A DNA stretch of 64,000 bases from an uncultured Lachnospiraceae bacterium (GTDB lineage Bacteria > Bacillota > Clostridia > Lachnospirales > Lachnospiraceae): contig CALWOX010000004.1 in assembly GCA_944383265.1 (NCBI GenBank), positions 62,001 to 126,000 on the forward strand, read 5' to 3'. The number at the start of each line of letters is the position of its first letter. Position 1 is the first letter of the stretch. Positions 35,067 through 43,330 of this stretch are shown here, piece by piece. The translations under genes and the position numbers were made by a program. The notes under the pieces were generated by a model, which saw only the letters and a program-made list of their open reading frames with translations, was not told the DNA's origin and searched no databases.

Positions 35067-36041
35067 ATGGCAAACAAGGTGAAAACGATAGGAGTCCTGA
35101 CAAGCGGCGGAGATGCTCCGGGAATGAATGCGGCTATAAGAGCTGTTGTCAGAACCGCGATTGCGAGAGGCCTTAATGTCAAGGGAATCATGAGAGGCTA
35201 TGCGGGCCTCCTTGCCGAGGAGATAGTTGACATGGATTCAGCTTCGGTTGCGGACTGCATCAATAAGGGCGGAACCATACTCTACACGGCAAGATGCCAG
35301 GAATTCACTACTGAGGCGGGCCAGAAGCGCGGCGCCGAGATCTGCAGAAATCACGGAATAGACGGAATAGTCGTTATAGGAGGAGACGGTTCCTTCAGAG
35401 GAGCGGGAAAGCTTTCGGCTCTCGGTATAAATACCATAGGAGTTCCGGGAACCATAGACCTTGACATTGCATGTACCGACTATACCATAGGCTTTGACAC
35501 AGCGGTAAACACCGCTATGGAAGCCATAGACAAGATAAGAGATACTTCCACCTCTCACGAGAGATGCTCTATAATAGAGGTAATGGGAAGAAAGGCGGGT
35601 TATATCGCCCTCTGGTGCGGAATCGCAAACGGAGCCGAGGAGATACTCCTTCCCGAGAGATATGACGGAGACGAGCAGGCTATAATAAACAGGATAATCG
35701 AGGCAAGAAAAAGAGGAAAGAAGCATTACATCATAGTAAATGCCGAGGGAATAGGACACAGTGCTTCGATGGCCAGAAGGATAGAGGCTGCCACAGGAAT
35801 AGAGACGAGAGCCACCATACTCGGACACATGCAGAGAGGCGGATCTCCCACATGTAAGGACAGAGTATATGCTTCCATTATGGGTGCAAAGGCGGCAAAC
35901 CTTCTTGCGGAAGGAAAGTCCAACAGGATAATCGCATACAAGAACGGAGAATATGTGGACTTTGATATCCAGGAGGCTCTTGCCATGAAGAAGGATATCG
36001 TTGAGGAGCAGTACAAGATCGCCTGTGACCTTGTGAGGTAA
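35067..36041 (+). CDS. pfkA: ATP-dependent 6-phosphofructokinase
   Basis: 324 residues. GVLTSGGDAPGMNAAIRA (ATP and FBP loop), GGDGSFRGA (Gly of the ATP-dependent type) and the catalytic loop PGTIDLDIACTDYTIGFDTA; the usual Asn of TIDND is Leu here, as I recall for clostridial enzymes. MGRKAGYIAL follows. It commits fructose-6-phosphate to glycolysis. ATG 35067 has GGAGG 8 nt upstream; earlier starts at 35049 and 35061 overlap or crowd that site. TATAAT at 35023-35028 may be a -10 of its own promoter. A small unknown gene follows after 5 nt. Confidence 0.95.
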   Translation: MANKVKTIGVLTSGGDAPGMNAAIRAVVRTAIARGLNVKGIMRGYAGLLAEEIVDMDSASVADCINKGGTILYTARCQEFTTEAGQKRGAEICRNHGIDGIVVIGGDGSFRGAGKLSALGINTIGVPGTIDLDIACTDYTIGFDTAVNTAMEAIDKIRDTSTSHERCSIIEVMGRKAGYIALWCGIANGAEEILLPERYDGDEQAIINRIIEARKRGKKHYIIVNAEGIGHSASMARRIEAATGIETRATILGHMQRGGSPTCKDRVYASIMGAKAANLLAEGKSNRIIAYKNGEYVDFDIQEALAMKKDIVEEQYKIACDLVR

Positions 36042-36046
36042 GCCTG

Positions 36047-36358
36047 ATGTCTAGAATACTTTGCGGAGCAAACTCCTCGAATATGAAGTTTTACTTCAAT
36101 GAAGAGGACTATGGTATACTTCCCAAGGAAGTAAAGGACAGGCTGAAAATAATATGTGTTCTCTATACCTCTGATGTGGGAGGCGCTATCACCCTTGAAT
36201 TCTCTGAAAAACATAAGCTCATGCTTGTGACTATAGCTCCCATAGACGAGATAGGAGCGGAGCTCAAGATAAAGAGGATAAGAGAGGAGAACGAGGAGCT
36301 TTTTGAAAAGCTTGAAGAGTTTGACGAAAAGCTTGATGCCATAAAAAATAATAATTAA
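36047..36358 (+). CDS. small conserved-looking protein of unknown function
   Basis: 103 residues; I do not recognise the family with confidence. The first 75 residues look like a mixed alpha/beta domain (KFYFNEEDYGILPKEV, ICVLYTSDVGGAITLEF). The C-terminal 30 are charged and helical, likely a coiled coil (IKRIREENEELFEKLEEF). There is no signal peptide or membrane segment, so it is cytoplasmic. Its ribosome site (GAGG) lies in the last codons of pfkA, so it is translated from the same mRNA. A terminator follows about 50 nt later. Any link to glycolysis is only positional. Confidence 0.7.
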   Translation: MSRILCGANSSNMKFYFNEEDYGILPKEVKDRLKIICVLYTSDVGGAITLEFSEKHKLMLVTIAPIDEIGAELKIKRIREENEELFEKLEEFDEKLDAIKNNN

Positions 36359-36410
36359 TGAACCATATATAATAGTATTTTATAGAGACAATAATTCATT
36401 AAAGTATTTC

Positions 36411-36460
36411 GGGGACCGAGGGAAGCATTAAAGAGAAGGACTTCCCGCGGCCCTTGTTTT
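36411..36460 (+). terminator. terminator of pfkA operon
   Basis: GGGAAG (36420-36425) with CTTCCC (36441-36446), extended by CCG/CGG and GG/CC after a one-base mismatch, followed by TTGTTTT. Confidence 0.65.
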
Positions 36461-36494
36461 GTGAGCCGGGAAGAAAGGCTTGGAGCAGTCAGGA

Positions 36495-37457
36495 ATGAAA
36501 CTTAAAAAGCTTAAAATAGGAAGCGTTGAGCTTCAAAACAATATAATCGCCGCTCCTATGGCGGGGGTAACAGACCTTCCCTACAGGCTGATCCTTAAGG
36601 ACATGGGAGCAGGGCTTGTGACAACTGAGATGGTGAGTGCAAAAGCCATACTCTATAAAAATAAGAATAATGCGGTGATCTTAAGAACAGAAGAGGCGGA
36701 AAGACCTGTGGCGGTTCAGCTCTTCGGAGCGGATCCCATGATAATGTCCGCAATGGCCGAAAGGATATCGGAGCCCTTTGCCATAATAGACGTAAATATG
36801 GGCTGCCCTGTGCCGAAGATAGTAAATAACGGAGAGGGCTCGGCTCTTATGAAGGATCCCGATCAGGCATATAAGGTGCTTGAGATGATGGCGAGGGTAT
36901 TAAAGAAGCCTGTGACTGTCAAGTTCAGAAAGGGCTTTGATGATGACCATATAAACGCCGTAGAATTTGCAAAGATGGCCGAGAGCGCAGGGGTGGCAGC
37001 CATAACTCTTCACGCAAGAACTCGTCAACAGATGTATTCGGGAAAGGCTGATTGGGACATGATACGAAGGGTAAAGGAGGCCGTGAAGATACCCGTAATA
37101 GGAAACGGTGATATATTTGAGCCTGAGGACGCCGCAAGGATGATAGATGAGACGGGATGTGACGGAGTTGCTCTTGCAAGAGGCATAAAGGGAAATCCCT
37201 GGCTCGTAAAAAGGACGGCGGCTCTCCTTGAGACAGGAGATGCGGGACCCGAACCTTCAACAGAAGAAAAAAAGGCCATGATACTGAGGCATACGGAGCT
37301 TATGATAAAATACAAGGGTGAGCACATGGGAATACTTGAGATGAGAAAGCATCTTGCATGGTATACTCAGGGGCTGCCGGGAAGCGCAAAGCTGAGGGGA
37401 CTTATGAATGAGATGTCCACAGAGGAGGAGCTTAAAAGGCTTGTGGACATGATTTAA
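36495..37457 (+). CDS. dusB: tRNA-dihydrouridine synthase
   Basis: 320 residues, DusB type. NIIAAPMAGVTDLPYR at the start, IDVNMGCPVPKI with the catalytic Cys, and ITLHARTRQQMYSGKADWD and PVIGNGDIFEPEDA for FMN binding are present. It reduces uridines in the tRNA D-loop with NADPH. ATG 36495 is preferred to TTG 36480, since GGAG (36482-36485) overlaps the TTG and is 9 nt from the ATG. It is followed by the greA-lysS unit, which has its own promoter. Confidence 0.93.
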   Translation: MKLKKLKIGSVELQNNIIAAPMAGVTDLPYRLILKDMGAGLVTTEMVSAKAILYKNKNNAVILRTEEAERPVAVQLFGADPMIMSAMAERISEPFAIIDVNMGCPVPKIVNNGEGSALMKDPDQAYKVLEMMARVLKKPVTVKFRKGFDDDHINAVEFAKMAESAGVAAITLHARTRQQMYSGKADWDMIRRVKEAVKIPVIGNGDIFEPEDAARMIDETGCDGVALARGIKGNPWLVKRTAALLETGDAGPEPSTEEKKAMILRHTELMIKYKGEHMGILEMRKHLAWYTQGLPGSAKLRGLMNEMSTEEELKRLVDMI

Positions 37458-37484
37458 ATCCGGGTTAAGTTGTGGCCTGCCGTA

Positions 37485-37512
37485 TTGACAGCGGGTAAAA
37501 AGTTGATATAAT
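37485..37512 (+). promoter_or_regulatory. consensus promoter of greA-lysS
   Basis: TTGACA (37485-37490), a 16-nt spacer and TATAAT (37507-37512). Both boxes are perfect; the leader is about 60 nt. Confidence 0.85.
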
Positions 37513-37577
37513 ACAAGAATGCAATCAGCTTTAAAGGCTGATTGGCTATTACCTATATAAAGGAGTTGGGTTTTTAT

Positions 37578-38063
37578 ATGGCAAACGAGACAAAATCAAT
37601 GCTGACATATGCGGGGCTTAAAAAGTATGAGGAAGAGCTTCATGACCTCAAGGTAAACAGAAGGCAGGAGGTAGCTCAGAAGATCAAGGTGGCCAGGGAG
37701 CAGGGGGACCTCTCCGAGAACGCCGAGTATGATGCCGCCAAGGAGGAGCAGAGGGATATCGAGATAAGGATAGACGAGCTCGAGAAGATCCTCAAGCATG
37801 CCGAGGTAGTTGTTGAGGAAGAGATAGATCTTGACAAGATAAATGTGGGGAGCAGAGTAAAGCTCCTTGATATGGAGTATGACGAGGAGGTAGAGTACTA
37901 CATCGTAGGCTCATCCGAGGCAAACAGCCTTCAGGGAAAGATAAGCAACGAATCTCCTGTGGGAGCGGCGTTAATAGGCCACAGACCCGGAGATATAGTT
38001 GAGGTGGAGACACAGGCGGGAAAGATTCAGTTTAAGGTATTGGAGATAAAGAGACAGGATTAA
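37578..38063 (+). CDS. greA: transcription elongation factor GreA
   Basis: 161 residues, canonical GreA. The coiled coil (about 12-80) has EQGDLSENAEYDAAKEEQR at its tip and the C-terminal domain has ISNESPVGAALIGHRPGD. It rescues backtracked RNA polymerase. AAAGGAG (37559-37565) fits ATG 37578 with a 12-nt gap; the frame is open to 37542 but lacks a site there. lysS starts 9 nt after the stop, a greA-lysS pairing frequent in Firmicutes. A divergent Gre paralogue lies at 10025-10528. Confidence 0.94.
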   Translation: MANETKSMLTYAGLKKYEEELHDLKVNRRQEVAQKIKVAREQGDLSENAEYDAAKEEQRDIEIRIDELEKILKHAEVVVEEEIDLDKINVGSRVKLLDMEYDEEVEYYIVGSSEANSLQGKISNESPVGAALIGHRPGDIVEVETQAGKIQFKVLEIKRQD

Positions 38064-38072
38064 GGAGTAGAT

Positions 38073-40067
38073 ATGTCGGGAGAGAACCTGAATAACAAGA
38101 ATAATGCAAATGCCTCAGGAGAGGCGGAGTTAAATCATATACTTAAGGCGAGAAGGGACAAGCTCTCCGAGCTTCAGGCTGCGGGAAGAGATCCTTTCCT
38201 TATAACCACTTATGATGTTTCAAACAGGTCGAAGGAGATAAAGGACAATTTTGAGACCTTTGAAAATAAGGAGGTTTCCGTAGCCGGGCGTATGATGCTT
38301 AAGCGCGTCATGGGCAAGGCCTCTTTTTGCAATATAGCGGACAGAGACGGAAATATTCAGGCCTATGTCGCAAGAGACAATATAGGTGAGGAGGAGTACA
38401 AGGAGTTCAAGAAGCTTGATGTGGGAGATATCATCGGCGTTAAGGGAACTGTCTTTAAGACAAAGACAGGGGAGATATCCATACACGCTACAGAGGTAAA
38501 GCTCCTCTCCAAATCCCTTCAGGTGCTTCCCGAAAAATTCCACGGAATCACAGATACAGACATGCGCTACCGTCAGAGGTATGTTGACCTTATTATGAAT
38601 CCTGAGGTCAAGGATACCTTTATCAAGCGTTCACTTATAATAAGAGAGATAAGACGCTACCTTGATGAGCAGGATTTCATCGAGGTGGAGACTCCTATGC
38701 TCGTAGAGAATGCGGGAGGGGCCAGCGCACGTCCTTTCATAACACATTTTAATGCGCTTAACGAGGACAAGAAGCTCAGGATATCACTTGAGCTCTACTT
38801 AAAGAGACTGATAGTCGGAGGACTTGAGAGAGTTTACGAGATAGGAAGAGTGTTCAGAAACGAGGGTACGGATGCTATGCATAATCCCGAGTTTACTCTT
38901 ATGGAGCTCTATCAGGCATATACGGATTATCATGGAATGATGGACCTTGCCGAGGGCCTCTACAGAGACGTGGCAAAGAAGGTCTGCGGGACCACTCTTC
39001 TCAATTATAAGGGAAATGTTATCGATCTCGGAAAGCCCTTCGAGAGGATAACCATGCTTGACGCCGTAAAGAAGTATACAGGTATAGACTTTGACGAGAT
39101 CCACTCCGACAAGGAGGCAAAGGAGCTTGCAAAAAAGCATAACCTTGAGTATGAGGAGAGACATAAGAAGGGCGATATCTTAAGCCTCTTCTTTGAGGAG
39201 TATGTTGAGGACAAGCTTATACAGCCTACCTTTGTTATGGATCATCCCGTTGAGATAAGCCCTCTCACAAAGAGAAAGCCTGATAAGCCCGAATATACAG
39301 AGAGATTTGAGCTTTTCATAAATGGAGCCGAGATGGCAAATGCTTACTCGGAGCTCAATGATCCAATAGACCAGAGAGAACGCTTTAAGGCTCAGGAGGC
39401 GCTTCTTGCGGCAGGAGATGAGGAGGCAAACACTACAGATGAGGACTTCCTCAATGCACTTATGATAGGAATGCCCCCTACAGGAGGAATAGGCTTCGGA
39501 ATAGACAGAATGGTAATGCTTATGACAGATTCCGCAGCTATAAGAGATGTGCTTCTCTTCCCGACACTTAAGACTATAGGAGGAGACAAATCAGCTGCAT
39601 CGGCATCTCAGGTAGAGCCTAAGGAGACTGATGGTGATGCATCAGTGCCCACGTCGACAGGGGCTGAAATTTCAAGCCTTTCAAATGTACTTGACCTTTC
39701 AAAGGTAAAGATAGAACCTTTGTTTGAAAACTTCGTTGATTTTGAGACCTTTTCAAAGTCGGATTTCAGAGTTGTAAAGGTAGAGAACTGCGTAGCTGTA
39801 GAAAAGTCAAAGAAGCTCCTTAAGTTTACTTTAAACGACGGAACTGACAGAAAGCGCACTATTTTAAGCGGCATTCATGAGTATTATGAGCCCGCTGATC
39901 TTATAGGAAAGACCTGTGTTGCCATCACAAATCTGCCTGCAAGGAAGATGATGGGCATAGATTCAGAGGGAATGCTCATATCAGCTGTTTATGAGTATGA
40001 CGGCAGAGAGGGACTTAACCTCCTTATGCTTGATGACAATATCCCTGCAGGAGCAAAGCTTTACTAA
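38073..40067 (+). CDS. lysS: lysyl-tRNA synthetase with C-terminal Trbp111/MetRS-type tRNA-binding domain
   Basis: 664 residues against about 500 for a plain class II LysRS. Residues about 20-505 are the whole enzyme: OB-fold anticodon domain, motif 2 ([20 protein letters not shown]), and motif 3 ([13 protein letters not shown]). After a Ser/Thr/Glu-rich linker (about 508-545) comes an EMAPII/Trbp111-like domain: [49 protein letters not shown]. That domain usually sits at the C-terminus of MetRS and binds tRNA non-specifically. It charges tRNA-Lys; the extra domain should raise tRNA affinity (inference). AAGGAG lies 6 nt before the ATG. Confidence 0.93.
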   Translation: MSGENLNNKNNANASGEAELNHILKARRDKLSELQAAGRDPFLITTYDVSNRSKEIKDNFETFENKEVSVAGRMMLKRVMGKASFCNIADRDGNIQAYVARDNIGEEEYKEFKKLDVGDIIGVKGTVFKTKTGEISIHATEVKLLSKSLQVLPEKFHGITDTDMRYRQRYVDLIMNPEVKDTFIKRSLIIREIRRYLDEQDFIEVETPMLVENAGGASARPFITHFNALNEDKKLRISLELYLKRLIVGGLERVYEIGRVFRNEGTDAMHNPEFTLMELYQAYTDYHGMMDLAEGLYRDVAKKVCGTTLLNYKGNVIDLGKPFERITMLDAVKKYTGIDFDEIHSDKEAKELAKKHNLEYEERHKKGDILSLFFEEYVEDKLIQPTFVMDHPVEISPLTKRKPDKPEYTERFELFINGAEMANAYSELNDPIDQRERFKAQEALLAAGDEEANTTDEDFLNALMIGMPPTGGIGFGIDRMVMLMTDSAAIRDVLLFPTLKTIGGDKSAASASQVEPKETDGDASVPTSTGAEISSLSNVLDLSKVKIEPLFENFVDFETFSKSDFRVVKVENCVAVEKSKKLLKFTLNDGTDRKRTILSGIHEYYEPADLIGKTCVAITNLPARKMMGIDSEGMLISAVYEYDGREGLNLLMLDDNIPAGAKLY

Positions 40068-40133
40068 GGCTTAAAGGATTCGATTTGCGTATGCTGTCGT
40101 ATCGGAAATTTAACTGAAAATTTTATAATAATT

Positions 40134-40176
40134 AAAAAGAAAGCATATGAACCCGAGGAAGGCTCATATGCTTTTT
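40134..40176. terminator. bidirectional terminator between lysS and the lipoprotein gene
   Basis: AAAGCATATGA (40140-40150) and TCATATGCTTT (40164-40174), 11-bp stem; T5 on the plus side and an A5 stretch just before, giving T5 on the minus strand. Confidence 0.85.
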
Positions 40177-40216
40177 AGTTGAATCAATAATTCGCTTAGC
40201 TTAGTGTTTTCCTGAA

Positions 40217-40813
40217 TCAATAATTTATTCCTGTAACTGCAAGAGCTCCGTTGACCACGGAAAAGATGATATTTGCGGAGCTTCCGTCGGAGATGACAAA
40301 GCCTGCCATTGAGGGTGAAAGCTCATTTACGTCAGCTGCTTCTACAGAGCTTACAAGCTCTTCTGTAAAAAGCTTGTCCGCGCCTATAGCTATAAACTCG
40401 TCTCTGCTCTCGGCCCCGCCATCCAAATCAGGAAGGCCCACATATACAGGATATGACGTGAGGTCAGCGAGCTTATCAATGTCCTTTTCGGCTACAGCTG
40501 CCTTTACCTTCTCGGCAAATGCCGCTGCGGCTTCGGAGTCAACATCAAAATTATCCTCATATTTGCCGCCTGATGTCTCGGACTCATTTATATCCGCTTC
40601 AGATGAAGCTTCTTCCTGTACAGATGAATCAATGGCTTCATCGGTTGACGCCTCAGATGTCTTCTCGGAAGCTTCTTCAGTCTCAGACTCGGATACTATG
40701 GCTATTTCTGTGGATGCAGTACTCTGCTCGGTTTCTGCTGCCTTTTCTCCCGCGCATCCTGATACGATCAAGCCTGCAGCAAATGCTGCTAATAAAATTT
40801 TTGTTTTTTTCAT
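40217..40813 (-). CDS. lipoprotein in the sigV-rsiV operon, function unknown
   Basis: 198 residues. Signal peptide with lipobox (IVSGC, Cys near 20), then a long Ser/Glu/Ala-rich linker (about 25-90), then a folded C-terminal region (about 95-198) of the kind AAAFAEKVKAAVAEKDIDKL...YPVYVGLPDLDG...INY, possibly NTF2-like but not firmly recognised. The frame is open upstream to 40954. ATG 40813 is chosen because GGGAG lies before it and the signal peptide starts there. It begins 50 nt after the anti-sigma stop in the same direction, so it is probably the third gene of that envelope-stress operon. Confidence 0.8.
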   Translation of the reverse strand: MKKTKILLAAFAAGLIVSGCAGEKAAETEQSTASTEIAIVSESETEEASEKTSEASTDEAIDSSVQEEASSEADINESETSGGKYEDNFDVDSEAAAAFAEKVKAAVAEKDIDKLADLTSYPVYVGLPDLDGGAESRDEFIAIGADKLFTEELVSSVEAADVNELSPSMAGFVISDGSSANIIFSVVNGALAVTGINY

Positions 40814-40863
40814 TTCTGTTTCTCCCTTTTTATAATAAATTTTAAAATTATAAACTGTATTAT

Positions 40864-42168
40864 TTACTTGAGTTCTCCTATAGCAGGCTGAAAGCTCATG
40901 GTAAGCAGACCGTCCAAATTGCGTACTGATGCTATCAGCCCGTCTGAGGCCCAAGTGTAATTATCGCTGCCGGATTCCTCGCTTATATTGTGAGACGAGG
41001 GCTCTGAGCCCATAAAATTGCTGACTCTTGATATCCAAAGGCTCATATCTTCATTTGAAGCAGGCTCATCCTCGGAAGAGAGCCACACAGAGACAGACTC
41101 GATTATTTTATCGTCATTACAGGTAGTGTATATTTTGCAGTCTGAGCCGCAAAGGCTTGTCTCATAGCATCTTCCTATATAAAAGCTTCCGTCAGCTGAA
41201 TAATTTTCCGCTCCACCTCCGAAAAGTTCGGCGCTTTCGCTGTCCTCCATACCCAAAAGCTCGGTAAGTGCAAAAAGTTCGGATTCGGCCGTATCGGGAA
41301 TTATCTCAAACTCCTGAGTACCCTCGCTTCCGGGCGCTATCTCATAGGGCGCAAATACTATTACAGGATTTCCCTTTTCATTAATATAAAATCCGGTGTT
41401 GTCATTATAAAAGTCAGTGCTGTCATTGCTTCCCGCAAGGTCTTCAAAGTAGACGGAACCGCTTTCCTTGCGCTCTGATATCTGCCTTTTTATCTCCTCA
41501 TCGACTGTTTTTTTGTAATCAGGGCCGAGTATATCTTTAAGCTCAAGAAGCTTTCCTGTATCAAGGTCAAAATTATAGTATTTTGTCTCATTATGAGCGC
41601 TGTTCCAATTTTCCGTACCCATTATTGCAAGTGAAAGATATTTGTCGGATTGTGATTTTACCTCATACCACACCTTGATTCGGATGTCATGGGCCGACCA
41701 TTCCTCTTCTGTTCCGCCTGTGGAGAGAAATGCCGTGCGGTATTCCTCGGCTCTATTTAAGGCTTCATCGGCATAATTCTCACAGAGCTCAAGTATCTCA
41801 CGGTTTACGGACTGCTCTATACCGCTGAGATCCTCGGAGATCATATCTATACTCGGTATCTCTACAGAAATGTTCATGCCGTTATTCTCATTTTCGTAAG
41901 AGCGGAAGGTAAGGACTCTTGCAACAGTACCGATGACAGGTATGCTTCCCGTAGTTTCCGCAAATGCGGTGCTTGTATTCAAAGCGGCTGTAAAAACTGC
42001 TATTGATGCGGCTGCTGCGGCAGACACTCTGCTTATCCTCCTTCTGATAATGAGCTTTTTTGCCCTTTTAAGCCCGGACTTTTCTATCTCTGCGTTTATT
42101 CTCAAAGAGAGCTCATCAGGGATATCAACAGAATCATATTTTTTCTTTTCTTCATCTAAAAGCATCAT
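40864..42168 (-). CDS. rsiV: RsiV-like anti-sigma factor with C-terminal extension
   Basis: 434 residues. A cytoplasmic N-terminus (about 1-45) is followed by one membrane helix (about 47-70) ending in TAFAET, a signal-peptidase AxA site like the one cut in B. subtilis RsiV. Next is a DUF4163/DUF3298 extracellular region (about 90-295; GTEEEWSAHDI, KYYNFDLDTGKLLELKDILG, VFAPYEIAPGSEGTQEF). RsiV of B. subtilis binds lysozyme through this domain. An extra 135 residues follow, with four Cys in RCYETSLCGSDCKIYTTC, absent from the paralogue at 44959. It overlaps the sigma gene by ATGA and has AAGGAGG 8 nt upstream. Confidence 0.85.
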   Translation of the reverse strand: MMLLDEEKKKYDSVDIPDELSLRINAEIEKSGLKRAKKLIIRRRISRVSAAAAASIAVFTAALNTSTAFAETTGSIPVIGTVARVLTFRSYENENNGMNISVEIPSIDMISEDLSGIEQSVNREILELCENYADEALNRAEEYRTAFLSTGGTEEEWSAHDIRIKVWYEVKSQSDKYLSLAIMGTENWNSAHNETKYYNFDLDTGKLLELKDILGPDYKKTVDEEIKRQISERKESGSVYFEDLAGSNDSTDFYNDNTGFYINEKGNPVIVFAPYEIAPGSEGTQEFEIIPDTAESELFALTELLGMEDSESAELFGGGAENYSADGSFYIGRCYETSLCGSDCKIYTTCNDDKIIESVSVWLSSEDEPASNEDMSLWISRVSNFMGSEPSSHNISEESGSDNYTWASDGLIASVRNLDGLLTMSFQPAIGELK

Positions 42169-42656
42169 AGCTCATCCTCCTTCAAACAGATTTTCATTTG
42201 CTTAAGACCTCTGTAGAGTTTTGATTTAACGGTATTGATATTGAGCCCTGTGACCTTTGCTATTTCATTAAGAGACAGCTCCTCAAAAAATCTTAGCTTT
42301 ATGATGGTCTGAGCTTCAATATCAAGACGGCTGAGGCAATCCTTTGCGTCAAAGCCCGGTTCAAAGCCCTTCTCTTCATATATACGGTCTTTATTTTCAT
42401 CATATACATAGGTAAGTCTGTGCTTTTCCTTAAGTATATTTATGCTTTCATTTATCAGTATCCGATAGAACCATGTCTTTACAGCCTCCTGATTTTTGAT
42501 ATCCCTATAATGCTCAAGAGCCTTGCATACCGCATTTTGCACAGCGTCAAGGGCGTCATCGCGATTTCTCAGATAGCTGTAGGCGAGCCTGTAGAATTTA
42601 TTTTGCTCATCGACAATGTAAGCTACGATACTGTCATAAAAATCAGTTTTCATCAT
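42165..42656 (-). CDS. sigV: ECF sigma factor, SigV-like
   Basis: 163 residues. Region 2 is NKFYRLAYSYLRNRDDALDAVQNAVCKAL with the core-binding helix, and WFYRILINESINIL continues it. Region 4 is RLDIEAQTIIKLRFFEELSL followed by the helix-turn-helix GLNINTVKSKLYRGLKQM. Its partner anti-sigma overlaps by 4 nt. Upstream lies a TGAAAC-N17-CGTC promoter, so autoregulation is very likely. AAAGGAAG lies close to the two ATGs (42656, 42653); the second may be the used start. Confidence 0.92.
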   Translation of the reverse strand: MMKTDFYDSIVAYIVDEQNKFYRLAYSYLRNRDDALDAVQNAVCKALEHYRDIKNQEAVKTWFYRILINESINILKEKHRLTYVYDENKDRIYEEKGFEPGFDAKDCLSRLDIEAQTIIKLRFFEELSLNEIAKVTGLNINTVKSKLYRGLKQMKICLKEDEL

Positions 42657-42697
42657 CGCTTCCTTTCATCGTATCCGGCTTGTCTTTCTGTTATATA

Positions 42698-42724
42698 GAC
42701 GATTTTCGTCACAAAAAAGTTTCA
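42698..42724 (-). promoter_or_regulatory. ECF-type promoter of sigV-rsiV-lipoprotein operon
   Basis: Minus strand TGAAAC (42719-42724), a 17-nt spacer and CGTC (42698-42701), matching SigV/SigM/SigW-class promoters of Firmicutes. It lies about 45 nt before the sigma start and supports an autoregulated envelope-stress operon. Confidence 0.8.
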
Positions 42725-42728
42725 TATA

Positions 42729-42737
42729 TGGTATAAT
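42729..42737 (+). promoter_or_regulatory. extended -10 promoter of the small Cys-rich protein gene
   Basis: TGGTATAAT is an extended -10 (TGnTATAAT), back to back with the ECF promoter and sharing its upstream DNA. No good -35 is present. A weak stem (AGCCGG 42758-42763 / CCGaGCT 42770-42776) followed by T4 lies in the leader. Confidence 0.55.
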
Positions 42738-42824
42738 TAATTAAAAATAAATCTGAGAGCCGGATAAAACCGAGCTTTTTCAGGTTCAAATAAAGCATAT
42801 TTAATTAAGGAAAGGACAAGGACT

Positions 42825-43184
42825 ATGAAGGATTGTGCAAGAGATTTTTTGGTTGAGAAGGCTAATGAGCTTTTAAATACGGCTTCATGCTGCGCGGAGC
42901 TTAAGGAAGCGGCTAAGGCTTTCCTTGATGCGGCGGGAAAAGAAAATGAGGAATGCGAGGCCAAAAAGCTTATAGCTGAGGCCGAGGAGGATATAATAAC
43001 AGTTGACGGACTTATAGCTTTCGCAGGCTCTGATGCGGGAGCGGCAGTTTTCGGAGCTGAGAAGGCAAAGGAAGTAAAGAAGCACGGCGAGGAGATAAAG
43101 GCCGCAGGCGCCAAGTACTGCGATTGCCCCGCATGTGCGGCATGCGAAGCTATACTTGCAAAGAAGGATGAGCTTACAGCTTAA
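42825..43184 (+). CDS. small Cys-rich cytoplasmic protein of unknown function
   Basis: 119 residues, no signal peptide or membrane helix. Helical, Ala/Glu/Lys-rich, with eight Cys: ASCCAELKE, NEECEAKK, and KYCDCPACAACEAIL near the C-terminus, a CxCxxCxxC run that could bind zinc or a cluster. I recall similar short Lachnospiraceae proteins carrying an unsupported 'Hsp90' label; nothing here resembles Hsp90. GGAAAGGACAAGG precedes the ATG. It sits between the two sigma systems and is closed by a strong terminator. Confidence 0.75.
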   Translation: MKDCARDFLVEKANELLNTASCCAELKEAAKAFLDAAGKENEECEAKKLIAEAEEDIITVDGLIAFAGSDAGAAVFGAEKAKEVKKHGEEIKAAGAKYCDCPACAACEAILAKKDELTA

Positions 43185-43257
43185 CAGAGCATCATAGCAT
43201 ATCGGATATCAACTTTAAAAGCATAATATAAATAATATAAGGAACCGACATCATTAT

Positions 43258-43302
43258 TTCGGGACAGACAGCCGTGAAAGGCTCATCTGCCCCGAATTTT
43301 TA
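43258..43302 (+). terminator. intrinsic terminator just upstream of the SDR gene
   Basis: TTCGGG (43258-43263) / CCCGAA (43291-43296) with inner CAGA/TCTG and AGCC/GGCT stems, followed by T5. It ends only about 28 nt before the SDR start codon, so it may also act as a leader attenuator. Confidence 0.85.
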
Positions 43303-43330
43303 AAAAATCGAAGCGAGGAGGTATATTTAC

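Noticed and set aside
40814-40954. Longer N-terminus for the lipoprotein at 40217
   Set aside because: It would bury the signal peptide 47 residues in and overlap the anti-sigma gene; ATG 40813 has GGGAG.
42825-43184. Hsp90-like chaperone
   Set aside because: No ATPase or other Hsp90 feature is present in 119 residues; any such label in databases would be misleading.
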